A stretch of 64,000 nt of DNA from Zonotrichia leucophrys gambelii (taxonomy: Eukaryota; Chordata; Aves; Passeriformes; Passerellidae): positions 61,785,585-61,849,584 of the forward strand of contig NC_088170.1 of NCBI RefSeq assembly GCF_028769735.1, read 5' to 3'. The translations under genes and the position numbers were made by a program. Positions 38,741 through 49,151 of this stretch are shown in pieces (position 1 is the stretch's first letter; each line of letters starts with the position of its first letter). Below the pieces are notes generated by a model. That model was not told the origin of the DNA, ran no database searches, and saw only the letters and a list, made by a program, of their open reading frames with translations.

Positions 38741-39075
38741 AGTGTGAATATTTTTGCTGTTAGCAAAGGCCAGTTACTACTGTCAGTCCAGAGGAACTTA
38801 TCCCAATTCCCAGGTCCAGCTGTTGCTGTTGGTCACACCCAGACGAGCTCTGGGGCGCCGGAGCAGCGTGTTCGGCCGAGGGGCCGACCCTTCACTCTCA
38901 GATGGATGAGCTCACCCAACAGCAAGGGCTGGCCTCTCACCAGCAGCACGGAAAACTGGGAACACACACAAAATTTATGGCGTGGATCTTGCAAGACTGG
39001 AGCTCAGCTCTGTTCCCAAGGCTTAGGGAGAGGGAGGGGTTTAAAGATGCTGTTGGCAGATTATCTCATCTGAAG
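38741..39075. other. GC-rich block with a dense CpG cluster, nature unknown
   Basis: At 38841-38890 there are about seven CpG in 50-60 bp, against almost none in the flanks, with short inverted matches such as TCGGCCGAGGGGCCGA. A 109-codon plus frame (38744-39073) spans the block and has no recognisable domain. CpG clusters of this kind in bird non-coding DNA are often LTR or retrovirus leader fragments, but I see no LTR edges. A small unannotated CpG island is the alternative. Confidence 0.4.
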
Positions 39076-39799
39076 CGTTTGGATCAATGATGCATTTTAC
39101 CTGCAAGGCTAAGCCTGTTCTTAATTTTTGGATCCTGGCTGCATGAAGTAAAAAAAAATTAAAAAGCAGCAATAAACAAGACTTGATTTACATTTGTTGG
39201 TTTTGGTTATTTACTTATTAATTACTGTCAGAGGTATGCCATATTCCTTAAGTGTACCCAACACCATACTATAATAATTTCAGCCAAATTTTGCTTGAAA
39301 GTTATACATGCCTTTACACTTTCTCTGGGATAAATATAGGAAGAAACAAACTGTTTTATAGGTCTTTGTATATTTTTTCTGTTTTTTACTTCATAATTTA
39401 TGACAATTCCTCTGTGGTTCAGAATAAGTTTTGTACTCTTCTAAGAGTAAAAAACAACTAAAAGAGAAACTGTTGTGCCTCAGGAATGCTAATCTGTGCA
39501 AGGGCTTAATATCCCCTTAAACTAAAACCATGTTTTAGAAGACAAAAGTTTTTTACTTTACTTATTAAAGTAGTATTTCTCATAAAATGATGCTTTATAT
39601 AATTTTGCCTATTTTACTTTGCTGAAATTTGCCTCTTAATTGTGGATTAATGCCATTGTCAAAATAACAAAACTTGCTAAGAATGATCACACTTTCTAAT
39701 ATTTCATTTACTTACAAAACTACATTTGGTATCTGCAATTTTTTAAATATTAAGTCAATAATAAGTTATTACATAATTTTTTAATTTTACCCTCATTTC
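39076..39799. other. Unique AT-rich sequence
   Basis: No gene or repeat family recognised. Confidence 0.6.
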
Positions 39800-39895
39800 G
39801 GAAGGAAGGAAGGAAGGAAGGAAGGAAGGAAGGAAGGAAGGAAGGAAGGAAGGAAGGAAGGAAGGAAGGAAGGAAGGAAGGAAGGAAGGAAGGAA
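39800..39895 (+). repeat. Tetranucleotide microsatellite (GGAA)24
   Basis: 24 uninterrupted GGAA units in 96 bp. On the minus strand it reads as a Leu-Pro-Ser-Phe peptide repeat, which is an artefact. GGAA is the core of ETS-factor binding sites. The purity suggests recent expansion and probable length polymorphism. Confidence 0.98.
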
Positions 39896-40548
39896 CTATA
39901 CTCTTTGGAAAAGAGACTATTGCTGTATTTTTTTTTTCTATTTGCCAAAATATCTATTTCGAGCAAGCCATAATGGTATTCCTTCAAAATTTCCTGAAAA
40001 AGAAACTTTGAAAATTGTTTGTCACAGCAATGCCTCTTTTTGACTAAAGAAGATATCACCCCTATGAAATCCTATCACAGGGAAAATTAAAGTTTTCTCT
40101 GGTCACTCACCAGGCAGCTGTGTTTGGATTTACACACTGGTTCTGCATGTTGAGAAAACATCTTGAGTTCAAGGACTGGATGTTTCTCTAGCCACTGATC
40201 TGTTTCCAGAACACAAATCCCTCCAGCCCAGCTGACTTATGTTTCCAGGGTGTCCACACCTTCCAAACCTCTGCAATACTTTAAACAAAACCTTTCCAAA
40301 GTACCCTGTCCCCATCTCCCCAGTCTATAACATCCTGACTCTTTAGGTACATAAGGAAAAGGAGTGGAAAGCAGAATGCCTGTAGGGTGATGATCATTCT
40401 GATGATTTTTGGCAATCAGTAAACCATACAAAAGCAGCCCTGACTAGTAACTGTATAGAAAGGGATATGAATTTTTCTGGTGGTGTAAATTATCTGTTCT
40501 TTAGATTTATCAAATAGAACTAGACAAAATAAACATGTAGAACTCTTC
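39896..40548. other. Unique sequence
   Basis: No gene or repeat family recognised. Confidence 0.55.
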
Positions 40549-40554
40549 AACTTC
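40549..40554. repeat. Target site duplication AACTTC (left)
   Basis: Exact match to 40952-40957. Confidence 0.93.
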
Positions 40555-40951
40555 TGTGGTGGTGTTCACAGGGGTCCCAGCACAAAGGAAGAGACAAAAA
40601 TCTTGACTCCATGTTTCAGAAGGCTGATTTATTGTTTTATGAATTATATTTTATTAAGAGAAAATGCAATATTAAAACTGCACTAAAGAATAGAAGAAAG
40701 GATTTCATCAGAAGGCTAGCAAGGAATAGAAAGGAATAATAATAAAATGTTGTGACTGACCAGAGAGTCCGAGACAGCTGGACTGTGATTGGTCATTAAT
40801 TAAAAGCAACTACATGAGAACAATCCCAGATGCACCTGTTGCATTCCACAGCAGCAGATAATCATTGTTTGCATTTCATTTCTGAGGCATCTGAGCTTCT
40901 CAGGAGAAAAGATCCTAATGAAAGGATTTTTCATAACATATGTCTGTGACA
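40555..40951 (-). mobile_element. Complete solo LTR of an endogenous retrovirus (397 bp, ERVK-like)
   Basis: On the plus strand it runs from TGTGGTGGTGTTCACAGG to TGTCTGTGACA, so on the minus strand it begins TGTCACAGACA and ends CCACCACA, with TG...CA termini. The exact 6-bp duplication AACTTC flanks it; 6 bp is typical of ERVK/beta-type integration. An AATAAA signal on the minus strand (plus TTTATT, 40628-40633) lies 73 bp before the 3' edge, which sets the orientation. I recognise it as a common songbird LTR family. It is related to the LTR at 10303-10736. There is no internal sequence, so it is a solo LTR. Confidence 0.95.
40628..40633 (-). promoter_or_regulatory. LTR polyadenylation signal (minus strand)
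   Basis: TTTATT on plus equals AATAAA on minus. Its spacing to the LTR 3' edge closely matches the related LTR at 10303-10736. Confidence 0.65.
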
Positions 40952-40957
40952 AACTTC
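40952..40957. repeat. Target site duplication AACTTC (right)
   Basis: Exact match to 40549-40554. Confidence 0.93.
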
Positions 40958-41137
40958 ATATTGGAAGAATGAAATATATTCCCATTCAAACAGAGAGAGT
41001 TTAGCTGATGTGAGCAGTGAGAAACAGAACTGTGAAGGCTCCTTTTAATTTTTTATACATTGCAGTACATAGGTATGGGACCATCATTTTCATCTCACTT
41101 CATGAACTGGTCCATCTGGGTGGTCACATCCAGGAGG

Positions 41138-41946
41138 TGGCCAAGAGCTCAGTGTTTTGATGGAGATTGGTAACAAAGAGTGTTCCTACTAAATGGAGTC
41201 AGGATCCATACCAGGATGGCTGCTGTTTAATGGCTTCATCAATGAGACAGACAATGGGATCAAGTGCACCCACAGCAAGGTTGCAGACAACACTCTGCTG
41301 AGCTGCGTGGTCAACATGTCTAAGGGATGGGAGGCCTCCCAGGGAGACCTGGACAAGCTTGAGGAGCTTGGGAACATTATAGATTTCAACAAGGCCAAGT
41401 ACAAAATCCTGCACCTGGCTTGAGGTTACCCCTGGTGTCAGCATGGCCTGAGGGATAAACAGATTGAGAGAAGCTGTGCAAGAGGGACTTGTGGGTGCTG
41501 GTGGATGGGAGGCTGGACATCACCCAGAAATGTGCACCAGAAAACCAGTCTTGTCCTGGGCTGCACCCAAGCATGGCCAGCAGGACCAGGGAGGGGATTC
41601 TTCCTTCTGCGCAGTTCTGCATCCATCCAGCTCTTGGGTCCCAGCACAGCAAAGGCCTGAACCTGTCAGAGCAGCTCCAGATGGGGGACACAAAAATGAT
41701 TGTAGGTATGGATGCCTTTCCTGTAAGGAAAGACAAAAAGACTTCATATTGATCAGCCTGAAGAAGAAAATGCTCCTTTTTTTAAGAGAGACCTTATTTT
41801 AATCTTAGTGTATCTAAAGGGGGCTCATAAGAAAGATGGGGACAGACATTTTACCAGGGCCTTTTGTGATAGGACAATGTCCAATGGTTTCAAAGTCAAA
41901 AATGGTAGATTTAGACTAGATATAAGAAGGCAGTTCTGTAGTCACA
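41138..41946 (+). mobile_element. CR1 LINE, reverse-transcriptase C-terminal half
   Basis: Plus-strand frames, broken by shifts, give the second half of the CR1 reverse transcriptase. A 76-codon frame at 41193-41423 contains the stretch Lys-Val-Ala-Asp-Asn-Thr, where an active copy has Phe/Tyr-Ala-Asp-Asp-Thr. The second catalytic aspartate is therefore lost. Next come the block around GGTGCTGGTGGATGGGAGGC (41496), a roughly 100-bp deletion near 41690-41760, and the 3' part with GATTTAGACTAGATATAAGA at 41908. It stops at 41946, short of the family's 3' UTR; the missing part resembles what begins at 45831. Confidence 0.95.
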
Positions 41947-44083
41947 AAAATAGCTGTTGGCTATGGGCTTGGATCATGTGCATGCAATCAAAAATATTCT
42001 GAGTGGTTCATTAGCTTGGAGATGGAATTGCAGAGAAATGCCTGTGAAGGAGAAGCTGCAGAACAATGGGGAAGGAGAAACTGCAAAGTTTGATAAGAAT
42101 CTAGGGTACTTTTCTTCCCATAGATAAGAAGCTTCTATTTATCTTTTCTTTTGATAAAACAGAGACCATTAAGAGAGTTAAGTGCTGAGGTACAGCCCCT
42201 TACAGGATTCATGAGGATTTAGGAAGGAAGGAACACCACCAAAATGAAAATGTTCAATAAAACCTATGTAACTTTTTGCATATAGACAAGGAAGACTTAT
42301 GAATTCAATAAAGCTTTCCCCAGTCAATAAGAATGAATATATATATAAAAGCAACATATGTTTATAAAACAAATTCTTCCAACTTTAATACTGGCTTTTT
42401 TTAATCTAAGCAAATGTAGCTACTCTTTTCCTCCCAGAATCTGTCCCAAACCAGGACAGCAACACTATAAATTGATCAATCCTGTATGAAAGAAGTTTTA
42501 ATAAATAAGTCATATTAAAACTGTTTTGAAAGTCTAAAAATAGAATTTTTTTCTTGAATGTTATCTAGTTGCCAAATCTTCACTTTCAGTTGGTCTTATG
42601 TACTATAAACACCATTACAGTACTCAGGATTCTTTGGAATACCAGTATAGAAAATAGAAGCAGCTAGGCTCTTGATGTTTGGGGTGAGATCCATTTAATT
42701 GCCTTCCATCTCAGGATATTCTAAGATTCTGAAGTTGACAAGTTCTGAGTTGTTTATCTAAAACTGTAGAATATTTGGCATACCTACCATCTTAGCATGT
42801 CGTGGGCACTTTGTTGAAAAATTTGAGGTGGTTACAGGATTTCAGGTGATGCAACCTAGATTTCTAGGACATCTCAAGTACCAAGCTAGAGATCTTGTGT
42901 TTCTTTGATTATTTAATTTCCACATAAAGGCAGAACTTCATCTTACTGGGAAAGCTGCTGCTCAGCAGATGACTGCCTAAGTATTCTGAATTAGAATGCT
43001 AACTAGAGCATGTCCAGTCTAAAGCACTTGTTAGATATTTTTCTTCCTCTGAGATGCCCTGGTGCCTACAAGAATCAATTCCTTCTGTTAAAGTGGTACT
43101 TGTGATTCAGAAAGATGGCTAGCAAGGATGTAAGTTTTTGTTTGCTGAAAATTATATTCTCCAGCTACTTGGTTCCTAGAAATTCATTAAATTCTGATTG
43201 AATAAAATTTTGAATTGGGATGGAAGCCATTCTTCCTTCTGTCAAATCACTAAAAATTATAGGCATATACCCTTTTTGACAAAAGAGCAGCTGAACCTCC
43301 TCATGACAGCCATGCATACCCTCGTATACTCTGGTAATAAGAATTTCTTCCCTTGAAAAACAAATTTAACTTTTAATTTCCTCAAACCAAGAGGAATATT
43401 CCACAGAAGAATATTGTGGAAAAATAATAGTTAAACTAATAGCTATTATTTGGTAATTTACAGGGACATAAAGACCTAATAGAATATTGTCTGCAAAATG
43501 TGGTTGCTCTAGCCAAGTGCAGTCCCAGAAGTAGAAGATGACATACATTTGTAATTTCACATCCACACTCACACAGCCTCTTCACAATATGGAACATATC
43601 TATTTACATTTGTCATAGCTACTGTATGTTAACTTTTTTCACAGCAAGTAATATGAAACATTGTCTTGAGTTGATTATTGACTGTGGTCAAACTTCCTGC
43701 TACTGTTTGCAAACTGAACCTAAACAGGAAAGTTTGAGTCCTTTATAGCTGCATATACAAACATATCTATGTACAGACTTTGAGGAAGGCTAAATTGTAA
43801 AAGAATTCTGAATGAAGGCCACCCCTAATTCAACACAAATCTATTTACCTCTGAAATATCTCCTCCAGTCTGTAAGTACTTCAATGTTAACCCTGTGACT
43901 CTTAAGACAGTTTTTTTCACACATTTATTTGGAAACCTCAAAACCTCCAACAAGGTAGCAACCACTTTCTAGGATTTTATTTCTTGTTACCTTTTCCTAC
44001 TTTCTGGCTGTTAAAAATAGTGTTTTTCTTCAGTCCTGTGCAACCCAGTTACATTTATAATCAGATAGGATTTGTATTCAAAA
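41947..44083. other. Unique AT-rich sequence
   Basis: No gene or repeat family recognised. If the CR1 pieces on either side are one copy, this belongs to a large insertion, but I see no LTR edges or coding content that would identify it as a transposon. Confidence 0.5.
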
Positions 44084-44199
44084 GTCATCTGGTCCTGGAC
44101 AAACTGGTGTACCTGACCTTGGCTTGGAAAGGCTGAAACTTTGGAGCCCCCTAAAGTCCCTTCCAACCCCAAACCTTCTGTGCTTTTGTGATTTTGTGT
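44084..44199 (+). mobile_element. CR1 LINE 3' tail fragment
   Basis: It carries the short CR1 3' UTR block AGTCCCTTCCAACCCCAAAC (44155) followed by a degenerate tail repeat (TTCTGTGCTTTTGTGATTTTGTG). Only the last 115 bp of the element is present. Confidence 0.85.
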
Positions 44200-45830
44200 C
44201 TGCCATTGTCAGTCATTTCTCTTCTAGTTTCCTGGCTTTTTATAGATTCTGCCTGGAATGAAGGGAAGTAAATTACAGTATTGAAAGGCAAGTAAATTAC
44301 ACGATTGAAAAGCTGATTTTAAAGGGTGAGGTCGATTGCTCACTGGTTATGAGGTTACAAGGGAAATAACCTGTGGCTCTTAAAGAAAAGAAATAAAGAT
44401 GTTCATCATTTTGTCAAGAGAAGAGAAAGAAAAAAACAGGTGGAGGAGTCCATAAAAGTAATGACTTTATCTTCCTTTTTTTTGTCTTGCTAAAGTGGTG
44501 AAAGCAGACAAATGTGGCATTAAAGACAAAAAAAAAATTGAGCCAAAAAACACCTGGGGAAAATACAAACTTGTGTATCATGTCCAAAAGTTAGTTGGTC
44601 TAATATCTATCATCTGGCAGCTTGAATTATTGCAAGCAAATAAAAGCTTCTCTTTGAATTCTGTTGATGTACACAAACTCAAGCTGGCTTGAGATCTGAA
44701 ATACAGTAATTGCAAGGTTTCCATAATTTATCTTTCTTTGTGATGGATTATAGAATTATTAGTTTTGGATGTTGCTTTATTTTTTCTCCATACTGTGTAA
44801 CTTCTACATGTAGAATAGAAACCCCATAATAGTAGCTCCCTCTATATTAAATATTCCACTTCAACCATGGAGTCTCCTATCAGTTAGGAATACTTGTCAA
44901 AGGAGTCAGCTTTGGGTGAATGCACAGGGTGACTGGGGCCCAGCTAATAGCACACCACTTATTGGGAGTGGAAGAATGTTGTCAGCTTAATAGGAAACTG
45001 AGAAATGGAAGAAATTTTTCCACAGTTCTGGGGGAAGGCTTTTGGTGTAATCATGACCATGTGTCGTGCATGTTCCACTTTGTCATCTCCAAATATCATT
45101 GCAGCACATCGTGCAGCTGCAACTAATTGGAAGCATTTCCACTGACCCATTCTAAAAGCCACAAACCCAGGTTAGTAAGGATTTAGGAGAGGAGCAGGTA
45201 GGAGGTTCCATAAAGAAAAAAGAAAGAATTCCCAGGGAACACAGGTATACTGATAGTACCAGTGTGTGACTCCTTTTTGCATGTGACTGCAGCTGGTGTC
45301 CCAAAGTGGCTTTCCACACCAAGCTGTGTTTCCTGAAGGGGGGTGGCAGTAGTGATGCACATTCAGTTATTACATACTTATGTACAATTTTTTTCTAGCC
45401 AAAAAAGAATATTCTACCATAGAAAGTACCATGGTAGCTGCCATGTTCATGAAGACTTTCCTACACTCTTTTTTCCTATCTTTACATTCACATTTGGAGT
45501 TAAAAAATTAGGCGAAGTCTTATTTGTTCCTTTAGTTACAGAAAGAGTTAAATACTTTATTCTCCTATTCAGAATATTTATCTAAAATGTATTCTTATAG
45601 CATTTCCCATCTTCACTTTTTTCCTCCCCCTCCTATTTTAGAAGTTTTCTTTTCCATGCTATTACTTTTCTCAATTAAAATCTCTTAATCCTCTCTCAAG
45701 CACAGCCCAATGAGTGCAAAAATGCTGCTTTGGAAAATTAGGACGTGACCTTTCTTTCCTCTCCCTTCTTTGAGCTCCCTGGTTTGGCCCAACATTTTGC
45801 TACAATAAGCAGTCACATCAGCATATATTT
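44200..45830. other. Unique sequence with a 24-bp tandem duplication
   Basis: Two tandem copies of a 24-bp unit starting AAGTAAATTACA lie at 44266-44289 and 44290-44313, differing at a few positions. Nothing else is recognised. Overlapping short frames at 44920-45360 carry no domain. Confidence 0.55.
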
Positions 45831-46005
45831 GTGTGGAATGGGCTTGCCCAGGGAAGTGGTGGAGTCACCATCCCTGGGGATGTTCAAGAAACAACTGGAA
45901 GTGACACAGAGCTATGATCTGATTGACAAGGTGGTGATTGGTCAAAAATTGGACTCTATGATCTTCAGGGTCTTTTCCAATGCAAATGATTCTGTAATTA
46001 TATGA
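45831..46005 (+). mobile_element. CR1 LINE 3' end
   Basis: It starts at GTGTGGAATGGGCTTGCCCA, passes GACAAGGTGGTGATTGGTCA (45928) and AGGGTCTTTTCCAATGCAAA (45967), and ends in the family tail ATTCTGTAATTATATGA. These blocks mark a CR1 subfamily with the 'guided turn to a changed tail' type 3' UTR, i.e. one distinct from the fragment at 44084. It lies on the same strand as the 41138 fragment and begins at nearly the point in the element where that one stops. Confidence 0.92.
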
Positions 46006-47984
46006 ATGCCTAGGCTCAATAATGAAAGAATTGTCAGAGAGTCAGTCACAGTGTGGTCATGAACTTGTTTAGTATTTTTATGTCAGACTATGCAGTTTTG
46101 AAACCACCCTCACATCCATACACATCATTCAATCCTTGACATGGGGCAACCTCGTGCAAACACAGATGATACACCCAAACAAACTGGATTGTGGAAGGGA
46201 AATTGTCACATATTTTCACGTTCACATATTAGACTGTAAGATGCTCATGTGTTCTGTCATATGGTGGCTGACATTCACAGCATAGGTGGGAGAACATGAG
46301 AGAGGAGTTTCAGATCAGGTCTGCCTTGAGAAAGCACAAACTGTCTCAGTGATGTTTGATTATGAAATACGAATAAGCCACACGCAATTTTGGGGGTTTA
46401 TAAACGGAAGGAATTCTAAAATAAGCTGAAGTAGACATTACTGCATTGTCAGTGAAGAGTTCAGACTGCAAAAATAATATTTTAAGAATCAAAAAAATCA
46501 CCCCAAAACAGTCCAGATTGGAAGAAGATGTGGTTTATAAAGTAACACACTGTAAATCAAACGTACCTGATTGTCAAACATGTCAAATCCAATTCTTTAT
46601 TACAGACCTTATTTTATGAAGTATAATAAAATTCTATATTTTTTTTAGTGTTCTCCTCACTATCTAATAATGCACATTCACATTTTCATCTAGCTCAAGA
46701 TGGGTTTTCCTGTCCTTTAGGCTTTTTTGTAAGGCATTCATGCTATTGATTCAGTCAAGGATTATAGACAAGACTAGACCATTATGATCTTTTCATCTGA
46801 CCTCAGCAGACATAAATTTTTGCCTAGCAATCCCTAAAGCTAAACACCTTTCAGCCACAGCAATCAATTACAGCATTAACCTTTAACATTTACGGCCCAC
46901 TGATATTTATAATCAGGGCTCTGAAAAGTATATGAGCAGTCAATATATGGTGGTTTTTTCAGAAGCAAAACTTAAATTTTAGCTGGGTGTTTCTATACAT
47001 TTAGAAAAAACAGGTTTTTTTCAGATAACTCTTGACAAAAATCAAATGAAAAGAAAACTTAAAATTTTCTTTAGCTAAGTAGAGTGTGGCATTTATGGGA
47101 AACCATCCAAAATATTTTTAAGCTTCTAATAATTGAAATAATAACTCTAATGGTTTTCTGAGTATTCACATGAAGACAAAGTTTCATTTGCTGGTGATCT
47201 TTGTATGAGAGCACTGATCTTTGGCAGAAGCTAGGAATTTATTGTTTTAACATTCTCAATTGAGCACTGAATCACCCCTGCAATAAAAAAAATAAAATAA
47301 TTGCATCTCATTTTTTTCTTAAAACATATTTTATAAAGTAACATGGAAACCAAAACATTGAGATAATTATATGATGAATGCTTTCTGGCTGTACTTTATG
47401 CCCTATAATTCCTCAGAGAGATATTCTTGTAATCACCACGCCTCTGTTTTCACATTTTGGCTCCCAAAAATTGTATCTGTGAAGGCAAAATGTGCTAAAC
47501 TGCAACAGACTGAACTTATAAGTTTGTTCAGAGCTGATTTCACTCCTGTCTCTCAGAAAAATGCCCTAACAGACTTGTCAGGTGAGGGTACATTAGGACA
47601 GATTAAATCTTTGCATATTTCACCGAGTACTGTAAGCCAAAATTCCTATAGCTTTCTTCAGTTTTGCAGGAGAAATCATAGGAATTACATGTATAAAATG
47701 GGCTTCAATAAACTTTCTGTCTAACTAAAAGCTGATCAGGAAGTTTTTGACACCTAGATAATTTTGATTAGCAATGTGATATTCCATTCCTTTTCTTTCA
47801 GTTGAGACTGTTTTGGGATCACAGTCCTTGAGCACAGCGATGCCTTTATTTATGGGATTGCACAAGCACCACAAAGTGTGTCTTGAAAATTAGTGAAAGA
47901 GTAATAGAAATTTTGGAGGCCTGAGTTTCAGGAGGGACTATCACAAACAATACTAAAGCAGGTCAGCCCTGGCTTTGCATGCAG
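46006..47984. other. Unique AT-rich sequence
   Basis: A 117-codon plus frame at 47371-47724 shows no recognisable domain. No repeat family is recognised. Confidence 0.5.
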
Positions 47985-48345
47985 TTACATCTTGAAAATC
48001 TCCAAGAGTTCCAAGACTCCATGGAGGATTTTTGCACAGTGAAAAATTCTCGATGTCCAGTCTGAATCTTCAGTCTGTTATAGGCTTTGATAGCAGTGAG
48101 AAAATTTTGTCCCATTATCCTTCTAACAGCCTTCAAAACTGAATTTAGAAGTCCATTTAGTTTCCTCTGCACCAGACTAAAGAAACACATTTCCCACAGC
48201 TTCACCTCACAGCTCACGTGCAATTGGTCCTCAATGTCCTTGTAGCCCTACTCTGAACCCTCTCCAGTTTCTTGACATCCTTTTGGAATAAGGGGGTCCC
48301 AGACCAGGCACCATATTCCAGCAACAGCTTCATCGAGAGTAAAAG
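47985..48345 (-). mobile_element. CR1 LINE, older diverged copy
   Basis: The plus strand carries the reverse complement of CR1 blocks in the right order: GATGTCCAGTCTGAATCTTC (48052), CTTGTAGCCCTACTCTGAAC (48239), CCTCTCCAGTTTCTTGACAT, and GGTCCCAGACCAGGCACCAT (48294). An 86-codon minus frame at 47963-48223 is a by-product. Divergence is higher than in the 34.8-kb copy, so this belongs to an older subfamily. Confidence 0.82.
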
Positions 48346-49120
48346 AAGTGCTTTTCATTTGCTTGCCACACTCCATTTAATGTAGTCCATTATACAAATC
48401 ACATAATTTGTGATTTGTTTATTCTTTTGTTATTTGTGCATTCACCTGGCCTCCACACAACACATACTAACACATACTACTAAGAAACACATACTAATAC
48501 TTTCCAGTAGAGAAAGTGGAACTTTAGTTTAGTTTAGTACTTTCCAGGATGTTGATGAAGGTGTTGAAGAATATGTCTTGCAGTAGCAGTTCTGGGGTAT
48601 ACACATTAATATTTGCCACCATTTAATAATAACTTTGAATTTTAGTACCCAAAATAATACCTTTTTGTACCCAGCAGTCCATTTAAGTGGTATTTAATAT
48701 CTTAGCAGTGTTTCTGCCTATCAGTACTGGAGAATTGGTCATGAGAAAGTGTTCCAAAGGGTTTGGTAAATACAAGGTAAGCTAAGCGAATAGATTTCTT
48801 GGGCTTGTTTCCAATCTAATATTGAGAAGATTTAATACAGATTGAGATTTGGAGAATAACTGGATTATGGAATATTTGAACAGTACTGTTTGATCAGCAA
48901 CATTTTCTGGGGACCAAGAGAAGTGACAAAAGCCTCTGCACTTCTGCAGAGGAAAAATGCTGTGCTAGGTGAACCAGTTTTCCAATGGAAATATAAGATC
49001 ATGCCAAACTCATGTGTTTGGTGTGTTCCTGGGAAAGGTAGAATATTAATTATGTTCCTCCATTTTTGGTGTGAATAAAAGAAGAGATTCTAAGAAAACT
49101 TGTCCATCAAACATCACCAT
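48346..49120. other. Unique AT-rich sequence
   Basis: Short direct repeats of ACACATACTA occur at about 48465-48500. Nothing else is recognised. Confidence 0.55.
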
Positions 49121-49151
49121 CCCTCCCCTTCCCCCATCCCCCAAAACCCCC
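49121..49151 (-). other. Putative G-quadruplex motif on the minus strand
   Basis: On the plus strand five C-runs of 3, 4, 5, 5 and 5 are separated by loops T, TT, AT and AAAA. On the minus strand this gives five G-runs with loops of 1-4 nt, which meets the usual quadruplex rule with one run to spare. Confidence 0.85.

Noticed and set aside
39793..40059. 88-codon minus frame with a repeated Leu-Pro-Ser-Phe tail
   Set aside because: The tail is the (GGAA)24 microsatellite read in reverse, and the rest has no domain.
41193..41802. Plus and minus frames of 69-116 codons
   Set aside because: The plus frames are broken CR1 reverse-transcriptase pieces with a lost catalytic aspartate, and the minus frames are their shadows.
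47371..47724. 117-codon plus frame as a possible small gene
   Set aside because: No recognisable domain, signal peptide or splice context; the length is expected by chance in 64 kb of six-frame AT-rich sequence.
48460..48500. Short ACACATACTA repeats as a possible CRISPR-like array
   Set aside because: Units are about 10 bp, irregular and few, with no uniform spacers; the host is a vertebrate.
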